From NCBI GenBank assembly GCA_014841595.1, contig JACYUE010000001.1, positions 2,220,996 to 2,284,995 on the forward strand: a stretch of DNA of 64,000 bases. The letters run 5' to 3'. This DNA is from Oxalobacteraceae sp. CFBP 8761. Lineage in GTDB: Bacteria; Pseudomonadota; Gammaproteobacteria; Burkholderiales; Burkholderiaceae_D. Below, one piece after another: positions 1 through 7,692 of the stretch. The notes beneath the pieces were generated by a model. It was given only the letters and a program-made list of their open reading frames with translations. It was not told where the DNA came from and did not search any database. A program made the position numbers and the translations under genes. The stretch's first letter is position 1; each line of letters starts with the position of its first letter.

Positions 1-299
1 GCACTGAACAACAAGTTGTTGCCATGGAAGTCAATGATCTCCATGCCGCCCTCAATGGCCTCGTTGTAAAAGGCCAGGTCCACGACGCCCTCCGACGAGT
101 CGGGGAAATTGCCGGCAATGTCCCACAGGACGAAGCTTTTGCCGTCATCGGCGAGATCGGACAAGACCGTCGAATTCAATTGCCAGCTGGCTGCGTAGTC
201 ACCGGTCAGCTGGAACTGGTACAGCGCTGCATTGGCCACGCCAGCAGAAAACAGCATGGCGGCAAGGGCGACATTCCTCAAGCTTTTGATCAGTTTCAC
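1..299 (-). CDS. Exported PEP-CTERM-like protein (3' end outside window)
   Basis: The visible 99 codons begin with a clear Sec signal peptide: a basic N-terminus (KLIKSLR), a hydrophobic core (VALAAMLFSAGV) and an ANA-A cleavage site. A beta-rich mature region follows, starting ALYQFQLTGDYAASWQL. This style is common among exosortase substrates (PEP-CTERM proteins) of Massilia-like bacteria, but the diagnostic C-terminal anchor lies outside the window. GTG at 299 is preferred because GGAG sits about 7 bases upstream; an in-frame ATG at 338 would add 13 residues without a comparable ribosome-binding site. The role is inferred to be extracellular or cell-surface. No transcription terminator is visible because the gene runs off the left edge. 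Confidence 0.7.
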   Translation of the reverse strand, partial: MKLIKSLRNVALAAMLFSAGVANAALYQFQLTGDYAASWQLNSTVLSDLADDGKSFVLWDIAGNFPDSSEGVVDLAFYNEAIEGGMEIIDFHGNNLLFS

Positions 300-451
300 A
301 GAGCACTCCGTGGTGGTGAAGGTTGGATGAACATTCATGGGACATCGAATTTCGCATACTGCTGTTGCGATATCCAATAAGCACGGAACATGCCTGTTCA
401 AATTCCTCAATACCAACAAGTACTTGCGTCAAGCTACCGGTAGTAGCGTCA

Positions 452-2029
452 TCAAACTGTAAGATTGGTCGACAATGCCCGCGCATCGAACAGGTTCAGC
501 AGTGCTTCCATCTGCACCGGCTTGTTCAGATGATGGTCAATGCCGGCATCGACCGAGCGCTGGCGCGACTCGGCGTCACTCCAGCCGGTCAGGGCGACAA
601 TGAACGTAGCGTCGTCGAGCAAACCTTGCGCGCGTGCCGCAATGGCAACCTCATAGCCGGACATATCGGGTAAGCCGATATCGAGCAGCAACACACGGTA
701 GCGATCGTGCGCCAGCGCGGCCAGGGCGGCGGCGCCGGTATGGGCAATGTTCACGTCGAAGCCATGCAATGCGAGCAGCGCCTGCAACAGCTCGGCTGCA
801 TCGACGTTATCGTCAACGACCAGCACCGACGGCCCCTGCCGGGGTGCTTCGGGCGCGGCCAGCGCCGGCGCGGGGATGGCCGTTGCGTGCACGTCGGTGC
901 TCAGGGGCAGGGCGATCTCGAACGATGCGCCCCGGCCGTGGCCGTCGCTGTGCGCGGTGAGCGTGCCACCGTGGCGCAGGACCAGGTCGCGCGTCAGCGC
1001 CAGGCCGATGCCCAGGCCACTGTTGCCATCGTTGCCGCTGCGGCCTTCCTGCGTGAACATGTCGAACAGGCGGGGCAGCATGTCCGGCGAAATGCCGCGG
1101 CCCGTATCGGTGACCCGGATACGCGCCATGCCGTCGGTCCCGGTGCTGATGTGCAGATGGATGTCACCCTGGTTGGCCGAGAACTTGAAGGCATTGTGCA
1201 ACAGGTTCGACACGCACTGGGCGATGCGCGTGCTGTCGACATCGACAGGGATCCGTTGCGGCGGCAGCGTCAACTGGAAGTTGGCGGCCGATTGTTCGAT
1301 CATCGGCGCGCTCGTTTCCAGCGCGCTGGCAATCACGTCACGCAGGTCGGCCGGCGCCACCTGCAGTGTCAGCTTGGCCGAGTGGATACGGGATGCATCG
1401 AGCAGGTCGTCGACCAGTCGCGTCAGTTGCAGCCCCTGGCGCGTGATGATGGCCGCGGCGCGTGCCAGGGGTTCATCATTGCCCGCGCGCATGGCGATCA
1501 GCTGGGCCGCCGACAGGATTGGCGCCAGCGGATTGCGCAGTTCGTGCGCCAGCATCGCGATGAAGACGTCTTTTTGCCGGTTCGCTTCGCTCAGCTCGGC
1601 CTGGCGCGCCACCAGCGCATCTTCGCTTTCGCGCAAGCGGGTGCCGGTCGTGCGCAGCTTGCGCATGGCCAGGTTCATGCGCTCGATGACGAGGCAGTCG
1701 ACGACCAGGATCGACGCGAAAAAGACCAGCGCGATCAGGTCGCTATGCGCCATGGCGGCCGGCGCCAGACGCGGGCCCATGAAGAATGCCCAGGCCGCCC
1801 AGGTGCTCAGGAATGCGGTCAGCAGGCCCGGCCCGAGACCGGCCAGGTAGGCCGCCAGCAGAACCGCAGGGAAGAACGACAGGAACGGGAAGCCGCGCGC
1901 CGGCAAGATGTCCACCAGCATGAAGCGGGCCGCCAGCGCCACGACGAACAGGAACAGCGCGAACAGATAGCGCAGTGCGAGCGGCGCCGCGCCGTCGCGC
2001 CAGGTGCCGCCGGAAAACTGGGGTTGCAT
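452..2029 (-). CDS. DUF4118 hybrid sensor histidine kinase/response regulator
   Basis: Membrane sensor kinase of 525 aa. Residues about 18-125 form a hydrophobic multi-span block of the KdpD/DUF4118 type (RYLFALFLFVV, LSFFPAVLLAAYLAGLGPG). A HisKA domain follows with the phospho-acceptor in [11 protein letters not shown] (His162). The ATPase domain shows N-box NLLHNAFKF, DTGRGI and GLGIGLAL. The last 125 residues are a receiver domain with the acidic pair VVDDN, the phospho-Asp in LLLDIGLP (about Asp450) and LNKP. It should autophosphorylate and pass phosphate to its own receiver. No output domain and no cognate DNA-binding regulator are adjacent, so the target is unknown. Start context is weak but the hydrophobic N-terminus needs this start. 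Confidence 0.92.
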   Translation of the reverse strand: MQPQFSGGTWRDGAAPLALRYLFALFLFVVALAARFMLVDILPARGFPFLSFFPAVLLAAYLAGLGPGLLTAFLSTWAAWAFFMGPRLAPAAMAHSDLIALVFFASILVVDCLVIERMNLAMRKLRTTGTRLRESEDALVARQAELSEANRQKDVFIAMLAHELRNPLAPILSAAQLIAMRAGNDEPLARAAAIITRQGLQLTRLVDDLLDASRIHSAKLTLQVAPADLRDVIASALETSAPMIEQSAANFQLTLPPQRIPVDVDSTRIAQCVSNLLHNAFKFSANQGDIHLHISTGTDGMARIRVTDTGRGISPDMLPRLFDMFTQEGRSGNDGNSGLGIGLALTRDLVLRHGGTLTAHSDGHGRGASFEIALPLSTDVHATAIPAPALAAPEAPRQGPSVLVVDDNVDAAELLQALLALHGFDVNIAHTGAAALAALAHDRYRVLLLDIGLPDMSGYEVAIAARAQGLLDDATFIVALTGWSDAESRQRSVDAGIDHHLNKPVQMEALLNLFDARALSTNLTV

Positions 2030-2111
2030 AGTCAGGATGGGAAGAGGGTTGCGACGCCGGGGAGGTGGCGTCGCTTGAACGAGTGATTATAAACAGTAAT
2101 GCACGGCAAGT

Positions 2112-2873
2112 TCACGAAGAAAGCTTGCTGAGTGTAAATGCAGCGAGAAACCCCGCTGCGACGATCAGGCCGGCAAAATCATGGGTTTCATCGAAGGCCT
2201 CGGGGATCATCGTGTCGACCACCATCGCCAGCACGCCCCCGGCTGCCACCGCGGTGATTGCCGCCAGCATTTCAGGCGGGAACTGGTGAAACACCGTGAA
2301 GCCCACCGTCGCCGCCAGGCTGGACGCCACGGCAATCGCTGCCCAGATGCCCATGATATAGCCGGTCGAATGGCCGGCGCGCTTCATCCCGGCTGCGCTG
2401 GACAACCCTTCTGGCAGGTTCGACAGGAACACCGCCGCCACCATGGCCATGCTGACACCCTGGCCACCAAGCAGCGACAAGCCGATGACGATCGACTCGG
2501 GAATCCCGTCCAGCAGGGCGCCGATGGCAATGGCCGTGCCGCTGGCTTTCGCCTTGGGATCGGCGCCCTCCTGCGGCGTGGAGCGCTTGCGGTGCTTGGC
2601 ACCCTTGCGTGCCAGCAGCCAGTTGGCGCCTGTATAGATGCCAGCGCCAACGACGAAGCCGGCCGCCGTCGAGGCGAGCCCGCCGGTTTCGAGTGCTTCA
2701 TCCATCAACTCGAACGACAGCGCCGAGATCAGCACGCCGCTGCCAAACGCCATGATCGCCGCAACCAGACGTTTGGGCACCGCATAGCGTACCCCGATCC
2801 CGGCGCCAAGCAGCAGGGCGCCGCCGGCCAACAATCCCCATCCACCTGCCTGCAACCAGCCTGCTATTTCCAT
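2112..2873 (-). CDS. ZIP family divalent metal (zinc) transporter
   Basis: Inner-membrane protein of 253 aa with about eight hydrophobic segments. The metal-binding ZIP signatures are recognisable: LLDGIPESIVIG and FLSNLPEGLSS, equivalents of the HNIPEG helices IV and V. A Lys/His-rich cytoplasmic loop (RKGAKHRKRS) lies between helices III and IV, as in ZIP proteins. ATG at 2873 is chosen over the upstream in-frame ATG at 2927 because AGGAA sits 5 bases before it and the protein then begins in a membrane segment (MEIAGWL). Predicted to import zinc or related divalent ions. The gene lies head-to-head with the candidate small RNA at 2944-3066. Confidence 0.88.
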   Translation of the reverse strand: MEIAGWLQAGGWGLLAGGALLLGAGIGVRYAVPKRLVAAIMAFGSGVLISALSFELMDEALETGGLASTAAGFVVGAGIYTGANWLLARKGAKHRKRSTPQEGADPKAKASGTAIAIGALLDGIPESIVIGLSLLGGQGVSMAMVAAVFLSNLPEGLSSAAGMKRAGHSTGYIMGIWAAIAVASSLAATVGFTVFHQFPPEMLAAITAVAAGGVLAMVVDTMIPEAFDETHDFAGLIVAAGFLAAFTLSKLSS

Positions 2874-2918
2874 ACGTGTTCCTGTCGTGTTCGGGGGTGC
2901 GGCATCCTCACGTGTCCA

Positions 2919-2949
2919 TTGGCACAAATAAGGTTGCCTTGATTATACT
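2919..2949 (+). promoter_or_regulatory. Possible promoter of the candidate small RNA
   Basis: TTGGCA at 2919-2924 and TATACT at 2944-2949 resemble -35 and -10 hexamers. The spacer is 19 bases, longer than the usual 17, so this is a moderate prediction. It would start transcription near 2956, leading into two stem-loops and a terminator. Confidence 0.4.
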
Positions 2950-2955
2950 TTTCGG

Positions 2956-3066
2956 GCAATATGGAGACGTGGCAAGTGGGTCGTTCGGCCACCTTGCCCC
3001 GATCAGCGAAGAGGCGCTCAGCACCGCTTCTTTTCGTCCCCCGCATTCGTCGGGGGGCTTTTTTTT
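2956..3066 (+). ncRNA. Candidate small structured RNA
   Basis: The 216-bp gap between the ZIP gene and the MarR gene contains, on the plus strand, a possible promoter, a hairpin (GGCAAG at 2971-2976 pairing with CTTGCC at 2993-2998, extended by TGG/CCA) and a classic intrinsic terminator at 3036-3066. No reading frame on this strand has start and ribosome-binding signals. The arrangement is that of a short independent transcript of about 110 nt. It does not show the SRP RNA loop motif and is too short for tmRNA or RNase P RNA. The 5' end and function are inference. Confidence 0.45.
3036..3066 (+). terminator. Rho-independent terminator
   Basis: An 8-bp stem (GTCCCCCG with CGGGGGGC, one G-U pair), a CATTCGT loop and a run of eight T residues. 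No protein gene on the plus strand ends upstream, which is why it is taken as the end of a small RNA. Confidence 0.8.
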
Positions 3067-3089
3067 CCGGTGTCTCTCGCTTGGTCCCG

Positions 3090-3590
3090 TTATGACTGGC
3101 CGAGCGGAATCTTGCCCGCCGCCTCATCGGCATCGAGTTGCGCAATCAATCTACCCAGATCCTGTTCGAGCCGTAGCAGCGTCGATTCGTCGAGCGTGGC
3201 CAATGCATTCGGCAACACGCCGGCAAGGGGCGCCGGGGCGCGACGCAGCACCTCCTGGCCGGCCGGCAGTACGCGCAAGGCGACGCTGCGCCGGTCCGTG
3301 CCTTCGCGCGCAGCGCTGACGTAGCCACGCTCGACCAGGCCGCGCACCAGGTTGCTGGCAGTGGACTGGTGAATATCGAGCGCGCGGCTCAGGCTCGTTG
3401 CGCCGATCCCGGGCTGGCTGTCGATCACCGACAGTGCCCAGACCTGGGCGCCTCCCAGGCCGGATTCATGTTCGAGCTGGCGAAAGTGGGTCTTGACCGC
3501 ATTGAAGACGATACGGAACTGACGCAGTACGCGTTGGGGCGGCGCATCGGGCGGCAAGGGCTGGGGAGGGGCTTGGGGTTCGGACGACAT
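3090..3590 (-). CDS. MarR family transcriptional regulator
   Basis: A 166-aa winged-helix regulator. The helix-turn-helix and wing are seen in GATSLSRALDIHQSTASNLV followed by RGYVSAAREGTDRRSVALRVLPAG, the typical MarR DxR-x-x-x-L wing. The N-terminus is Pro-rich (APPQPLPPDAPPQ). ATG at 3590 is preferred to 3629 because the extra 13 residues (rich in Cys/Ile) do not fit the family, although neither start has a strong ribosome-binding site. It is divergent from the CHASE-GGDDF-EAL gene across a 117-bp region, so control of itself and that gene is plausible. The ligand is unknown. Confidence 0.88.
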   Translation of the reverse strand: MSSEPQAPPQPLPPDAPPQRVLRQFRIVFNAVKTHFRQLEHESGLGGAQVWALSVIDSQPGIGATSLSRALDIHQSTASNLVRGLVERGYVSAAREGTDRRSVALRVLPAGQEVLRRAPAPLAGVLPNALATLDESTLLRLEQDLGRLIAQLDADEAAGKIPLGQS

Positions 3591-3707
3591 GCGCGAGATG
3601 ATAATGCAAGCGTTGTCAAAACACATCATCGCACCGCAGATTCTTCTGCCGGTGGCGCCGTGTCAGCGCTGCGCCCGGATACCCCGTTCTGCGCTAGCAT
3701 CTGCTGT

Positions 3708-6530
3708 ATGTACAGCGTTTCTGCCCGCCGCGCATTGGGTGCCGGACGCGGCCTGTCGAGGGCCGCGGTGGTGACCTGTTTGCTCGGAATCATGCTGACA
3801 GCGGCGCTGTGCGGCGTCGTGCGTACGCTGGAGACCGAGCGGGCCGACGCCGAATTCGCGCAGCGCGCCGGCGTGCGCGTGGCCGCCGTGAAGCAGGCAT
3901 TTGCCGACGCCGTCGATGCAGCGCGCGCCGTCAATCTGTTCTTCCGCGCGTCCCACCATATCTCGCGCGAGGAATTCGATGCGTTTGCGCTGCCACTGGT
4001 GGCAAATCACGGTTACTTGAAAGCGATCGTGTTCCAGCGTTTCGTCAGCGCCGCCGAACGGCCAGCGTTTGAAGCCGAGCGCCGCGCGTTCTGGCCAAAC
4101 TTTCAGATCCGGGAGCGCGCGGCAGACAGTCCTACGGGGCTGGTGCGCGCCGGCGAGCGCCCCCTCTATCTGGTCAACGATTACGTTGCGCCCATCCTCG
4201 GCAACGCCATCGCGTTTGGCGACGACGCATGGTCGTATCCGCCGCAGCGACAGGTCAGCCAGACGGCAATCGATGCCGGTGAGCCGGTCGCCAGTCCCCT
4301 GGTCACCCTGCTGCAGGGCGGCGGTGGGCGCCGGGGCGTCCTGATCAGCGTGCCGGTTTACCGGGGTAACGAGCGCCCCGTGGACGTGCTGGCGCGGCGC
4401 GCCGCCGTTATCGGCCACACCGAAGTCGTGATCGATGTCGCGCTGCTGGTGGATGGCACCCTGCATGCGGTACGCCTGCTGGATGACGAGGCCGTGGGGT
4501 TGTCGCTGCACGGGCCGGATGTCGATGGCCAGATCGTGACGGCCTACCGCCATGGCCCCGGTGCGCGCGCCGGCGGCTGGCTTTCCCGCGTGGGCGACGG
4601 CGATATCCTGCGTCATGTCGAACCGGTCGATATCGCGGGCAGCCACTGGCAAGTCGTGGTCGAGGAACAGTCCCTGGCATTCGGGCGTCACGCTGGCGAG
4701 CTGGTGGCGCTGGCGCTGGGCCTGGTCCTGAGCGCCGCGACCGCCATGCTGGTGCAGCAGCGTGTGGCGCGCACGCGCCGCATCGAGACGCTGGTCGCGC
4801 AGCGCACTGCCGCGCTCGAGCGGGCGACCGGTTCGCTGCGCGTCTACGAGCGGGCGATGGCATCGAGCGCCAATCCGATCCTGCTGGTCAATGCGCGTGC
4901 GCCGGGTTACCCGATCGGCTACGCCAACCCGGCCTGCGAGCGCACCTTCGGCTACGCGCCGCAGGAACTGGCCGGCCAGCCGCTCGCGCTCCTGCTCGGT
5001 TCCGACACCGATCAGCCGGCCGTGCACGCACTGTGCACGTCGCTGCGCCAGCAGCGCGAGGAAAACGCGCTGGTGACGATGCACACGCGCGACGGCGCCG
5101 AACTGATCAGCGATGTCTACATCGCGCCAGTGCGCCGCGCGGACGGCAAGGTCGGCCATTTCGTCGTGACTGTCTACGACGTCACCACTGCCAAGCGCTA
5201 CGAGGCTGAACTCGAACGCCACGCCCGTTACGACACGCTGACGGGCCTGGCCAACCGCGCGCTGCTGGCCGATCGCATCGAGCGTGCGATTGCTGCAGCC
5301 GCCGCGACCGGAGCACTGGTATGGGTCGTGCTGCTCGACGTCGATCATTTCAAGCTGATCAACGATACGCTGGGGCGCACTGCCGGCGACGAGGCGCTGC
5401 GCCTGCTGGCCACGCGCATCAGGCGCACGCTGCGCCCGCTCGACACGGCCGCGCGCGTCGGTGGCGACGACTTCGTGCTGGTGCTGTGCGGCTGCAGCGA
5501 CGAACGCCAGGCCGCCACCCGCGTCAAGCAGCTGCGCGACGCGGTGGCCGAACCATTGCAACTCGGCAGCCAGCACCTGGTGCTCGGCTGCAGCGCCGGC
5601 GTGGCAGCCTGGCCGGCCGATGGCACCGACGCCGATACGCTGGTCAAGCATGCCGAAATCGCCATGTACCGCGCCAAATCGGACGGGCGCAATGCGGTGC
5701 AGTTCTACGCGCCGCACATGAACGCACAGGCATTCGACCGGCTGGCGCTGGAAAGCGCGCTGCGGCGCGCGCTGCAAGAGCAGCAGTTCACGCTGCATTT
5801 CCAGCCGCAGATCGCCCTGGCCACCGGTCGCGTGGTCGGCACCGAGGCGCTGATCCGCTGGCGCCACCCGCTGCTGGGCACGATCCAGCCGGAGCGTTTC
5901 ATCGGGCTGGCCGAAGAAACGGGCCTGATCGTGCCGATTGGCGCCTGGGTGATGCAGACAGCATGCCGCCAGAACCGGCAGTGGCAACGAAGCGGACTGG
6001 GTCCGCTGCGCATCGCCGTGAACCTGTCGGCGCGCCAGTTGGCCGAGCCCGGTCTGCTGGACAGCGTCGAGCGCGTGCTCCACGAGACCGGCCTGCCGCC
6101 CGCATCGCTCGAGATCGAACTGACCGAAAGCATGATGATGGGCGACATCGAATCGGCCATCCACACGATGGAATGCTTCAAGCGCATGGGTGTGAAGCTG
6201 TCGATCGACGACTTTGGCACCGGTTACTCCAGCCTGCAGTACCTGAAGCGCCTGCCGGTGGACGTGCTCAAGATCGACCGCTCGTTCGTGCAGGACATGG
6301 TGGGCAGCGCCGACGGCGCGGCGCTGGTCGACGCCATCATTTCGCTGGCCCACGGCCTGCGCATGCACGTCATTGCCGAGGGCGTCGAGACGATCGCACA
6401 GCTCGACTTCCTGCGCGGCGCCGGCTGCGACTCGGTGCAGGGCCACGTCTACAGCCGCCCGCAGACGGGGGAACGGATCGAGGTACTGCTGCGCGCAGGC
6501 CACATTGAGCCGAAGACCAGCACCGCGTGA
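3708..6530 (+). CDS. CHASE-PAS-GGDDF-EAL cyclic-di-GMP phosphodiesterase
   Basis: Membrane protein of 940 aa. A transmembrane helix near residue 15-38 (VVTCLLGIMLTAALCGVV) is followed by a periplasmic CHASE domain (including FRASHHISREEF and YLVNDYVAP) and a second membrane segment near 330. A PAS domain starts about 377 and a GGDEF-type domain about 508 with DTLTGLANRALL. The signature there is GGDDF instead of GGDEF. The EAL domain (from about 690) is intact: TEALIRWRHPL, ELTESMMM, DDFGTGYSSL and LKIDRSFV. The protein most likely hydrolyses cyclic-di-GMP, with the GGDDF domain possibly regulatory. ATG at 3708 is chosen because codons upstream overlap the divergent MarR gene and lack family similarity. 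Confidence 0.92.
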   Translation: MYSVSARRALGAGRGLSRAAVVTCLLGIMLTAALCGVVRTLETERADAEFAQRAGVRVAAVKQAFADAVDAARAVNLFFRASHHISREEFDAFALPLVANHGYLKAIVFQRFVSAAERPAFEAERRAFWPNFQIRERAADSPTGLVRAGERPLYLVNDYVAPILGNAIAFGDDAWSYPPQRQVSQTAIDAGEPVASPLVTLLQGGGGRRGVLISVPVYRGNERPVDVLARRAAVIGHTEVVIDVALLVDGTLHAVRLLDDEAVGLSLHGPDVDGQIVTAYRHGPGARAGGWLSRVGDGDILRHVEPVDIAGSHWQVVVEEQSLAFGRHAGELVALALGLVLSAATAMLVQQRVARTRRIETLVAQRTAALERATGSLRVYERAMASSANPILLVNARAPGYPIGYANPACERTFGYAPQELAGQPLALLLGSDTDQPAVHALCTSLRQQREENALVTMHTRDGAELISDVYIAPVRRADGKVGHFVVTVYDVTTAKRYEAELERHARYDTLTGLANRALLADRIERAIAAAAATGALVWVVLLDVDHFKLINDTLGRTAGDEALRLLATRIRRTLRPLDTAARVGGDDFVLVLCGCSDERQAATRVKQLRDAVAEPLQLGSQHLVLGCSAGVAAWPADGTDADTLVKHAEIAMYRAKSDGRNAVQFYAPHMNAQAFDRLALESALRRALQEQQFTLHFQPQIALATGRVVGTEALIRWRHPLLGTIQPERFIGLAEETGLIVPIGAWVMQTACRQNRQWQRSGLGPLRIAVNLSARQLAEPGLLDSVERVLHETGLPPASLEIELTESMMMGDIESAIHTMECFKRMGVKLSIDDFGTGYSSLQYLKRLPVDVLKIDRSFVQDMVGSADGAALVDAIISLAHGLRMHVIAEGVETIAQLDFLRGAGCDSVQGHVYSRPQTGERIEVLLRAGHIEPKTSTA

Positions 6531-6535
6531 CGCCA

Positions 6536-6543
6536 CGGTACAA
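6536..6543. repeat. Left target-site duplication of the IS1595-type element
   Basis: CGGTACAA, identical to the 8 bases at 7613-7620 immediately right of the insertion sequence. IS1595-family elements typically make 8-bp duplications, so the two copies mark a transposition event. Confidence 0.92.
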
Positions 6544-7612
6544 GGCGCAGTCAGTGTTATCTGTTGATGACGCTGATAGCAATGCGAAGCAATTGCCCTG
6601 CCAAAATAATTCGCTCTCCATCCAGCGCCCAGCGCCAGCCCAGGTAATTGGGCAGGTAGCGCGACGCCACGCCGCGAAAGCGCTGTAGCCAGGCCTTGAA
6701 ACGCTGATGGTACGAGTTGACGTTCTGCACGTGGATAGCAAGATTGCCCAGTCGCCTCGCACGCACACCAGCGCGCAGGTTGACCGTCTCGTGCGCGATC
6801 CTGTGCTTGCGTGCAAAGGCGCGGTAGGCGGCATGGCTGTCACTGACCAGCAACGCCTGCTTATCGAGCTTTGGCAGCAAGTTACGGTCGAGTTGTGCAG
6901 CCGTAAGTGCGCCGCGGCCAGTGACGGCATCGACCGTGCGCCCCTCACGGTCGCGCGCGACCAGGATACAGTCCAGTTCGCTGGAAATGCCCGGTTTGGC
7001 AGCGCGCCCGCCGCGGTGGCGCGGTGGGCGATCAAGCGTGCGTGAACCTTTTTGTGATTCGAGCAGAAATGTTTCGTCGGCCTCGACGATGCCGTTAAGC
7101 ACTGGGGGGCGGTCGAGCTTGACCCAATGCAGGAAGCGGTGGCGCCAGCGAAAGGCCGTGGTGCGGTGTACGCCAACCTGGTTGGCTGCCTTGCGCACGG
7201 GAAGTGAATCGAGCAGCGTCTGAGAATACGCAAGCCATTTGGCCTTGAGCCTCAGCCGAGCCAGCGGCGTACCGGTCAGGTCGTTGAAGGTGCGACCGCA
7301 AGCGCAGCAGCGGTAGCGCTGCAAGTCGTTGGCGAACCCGTGCCGGTAGCAGAGCTCGTTGCCGCATCTGGGACAGCAGCGGCCTGGCGCTCTGGATTCA
7401 ATGATGAGTGCGACGACCTGATCGAGCCCGGCTGCAGGGTGCAGGGCATCGAGCACTTGCCGGCGCTGGGGCTGGTTCAGCGAAGGCAGTTTTGCAAACC
7501 AGCCCTTGAAACGCGGCGCTTTCATGATCGACTCCTGACGCTGTGGACAGGGGTTGGACCATTGGACTGCTCGTCAGTTCAAAAGTAGTCTCTATTTAAC
7601 GCTGACTGCGCC
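6544..7612 (-). mobile_element. IS1595-family insertion sequence, intact, 1069 bp
   Basis: The element is bounded by terminal inverted repeats GGCGCAGTCAGTGTTA (6544-6559) and the complement of TAACGCTGACTGCGCC (7597-7612), 15 of 16 matching. It is flanked by perfect 8-bp direct repeats CGGTACAA. It carries one full transposase gene. Intact ends, intact gene and an undecayed target duplication indicate recent insertion. It landed 13 bp after the stop of the EAL gene and ends 80 bp before the penicillin-binding protein start, so it has separated the latter from its former upstream DNA. Confidence 0.93.
6557..7525 (-). CDS. IS1595-family (ISXO2-like) transposase
   Basis: A 322-aa transposase. 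The N-terminal zinc ribbon is visible as CPRCGNELC followed by YRCCACGRTF. A helix-turn-helix region has KAANQVGVHRTTAFRWRHRF. The ISXO2-type DDE domain begins with GIVEADETFLLESQKG (first Asp/Glu region), continues with LLVSDSHAAYRAF, and has the NVNSYHQRFKAWLQRF motif that is conserved in this family. AGGAG six to seven bases before ATG 7525 supports the start. Reading frame is complete, so the element is probably active. The stop overlaps the inner part of the left terminal repeat. Confidence 0.94.
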   Translation of the reverse strand: MKAPRFKGWFAKLPSLNQPQRRQVLDALHPAAGLDQVVALIIESRAPGRCCPRCGNELCYRHGFANDLQRYRCCACGRTFNDLTGTPLARLRLKAKWLAYSQTLLDSLPVRKAANQVGVHRTTAFRWRHRFLHWVKLDRPPVLNGIVEADETFLLESQKGSRTLDRPPRHRGGRAAKPGISSELDCILVARDREGRTVDAVTGRGALTAAQLDRNLLPKLDKQALLVSDSHAAYRAFARKHRIAHETVNLRAGVRARRLGNLAIHVQNVNSYHQRFKAWLQRFRGVASRYLPNYLGWRWALDGERIILAGQLLRIAISVINR

Positions 7613-7620
7613 CGGTACAA
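7613..7620. repeat. Right target-site duplication of the IS1595-type element
   Basis: CGGTACAA, the exact partner of 6536-6543. Removing the element plus one copy restores a continuous short intergenic region between the EAL gene and the penicillin-binding protein gene. Confidence 0.92.
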
Positions 7621-7692
7621 CGGCGCGCCGGGCGCAGGCCACCGGTCGGCTATACTTGCCGAATTGACAGATTGAGCAGGCAGGGATAGCGC

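Noticed and set aside
3369..3707. N-terminal extension of the CHASE-EAL gene to 3369
   Set aside because: It lies antisense to the MarR gene and reads as shadow; the membrane helix expected at the start begins just after ATG 3708.
3663..6536. 957-aa open frame on the minus strand antisense to the CHASE-EAL gene
   Set aside because: High-GC shadow. The plus frame carries PAS, GGDEF and EAL motifs throughout, whereas this frame is His/Gln/Arg/Ala-rich without domains or start signals.
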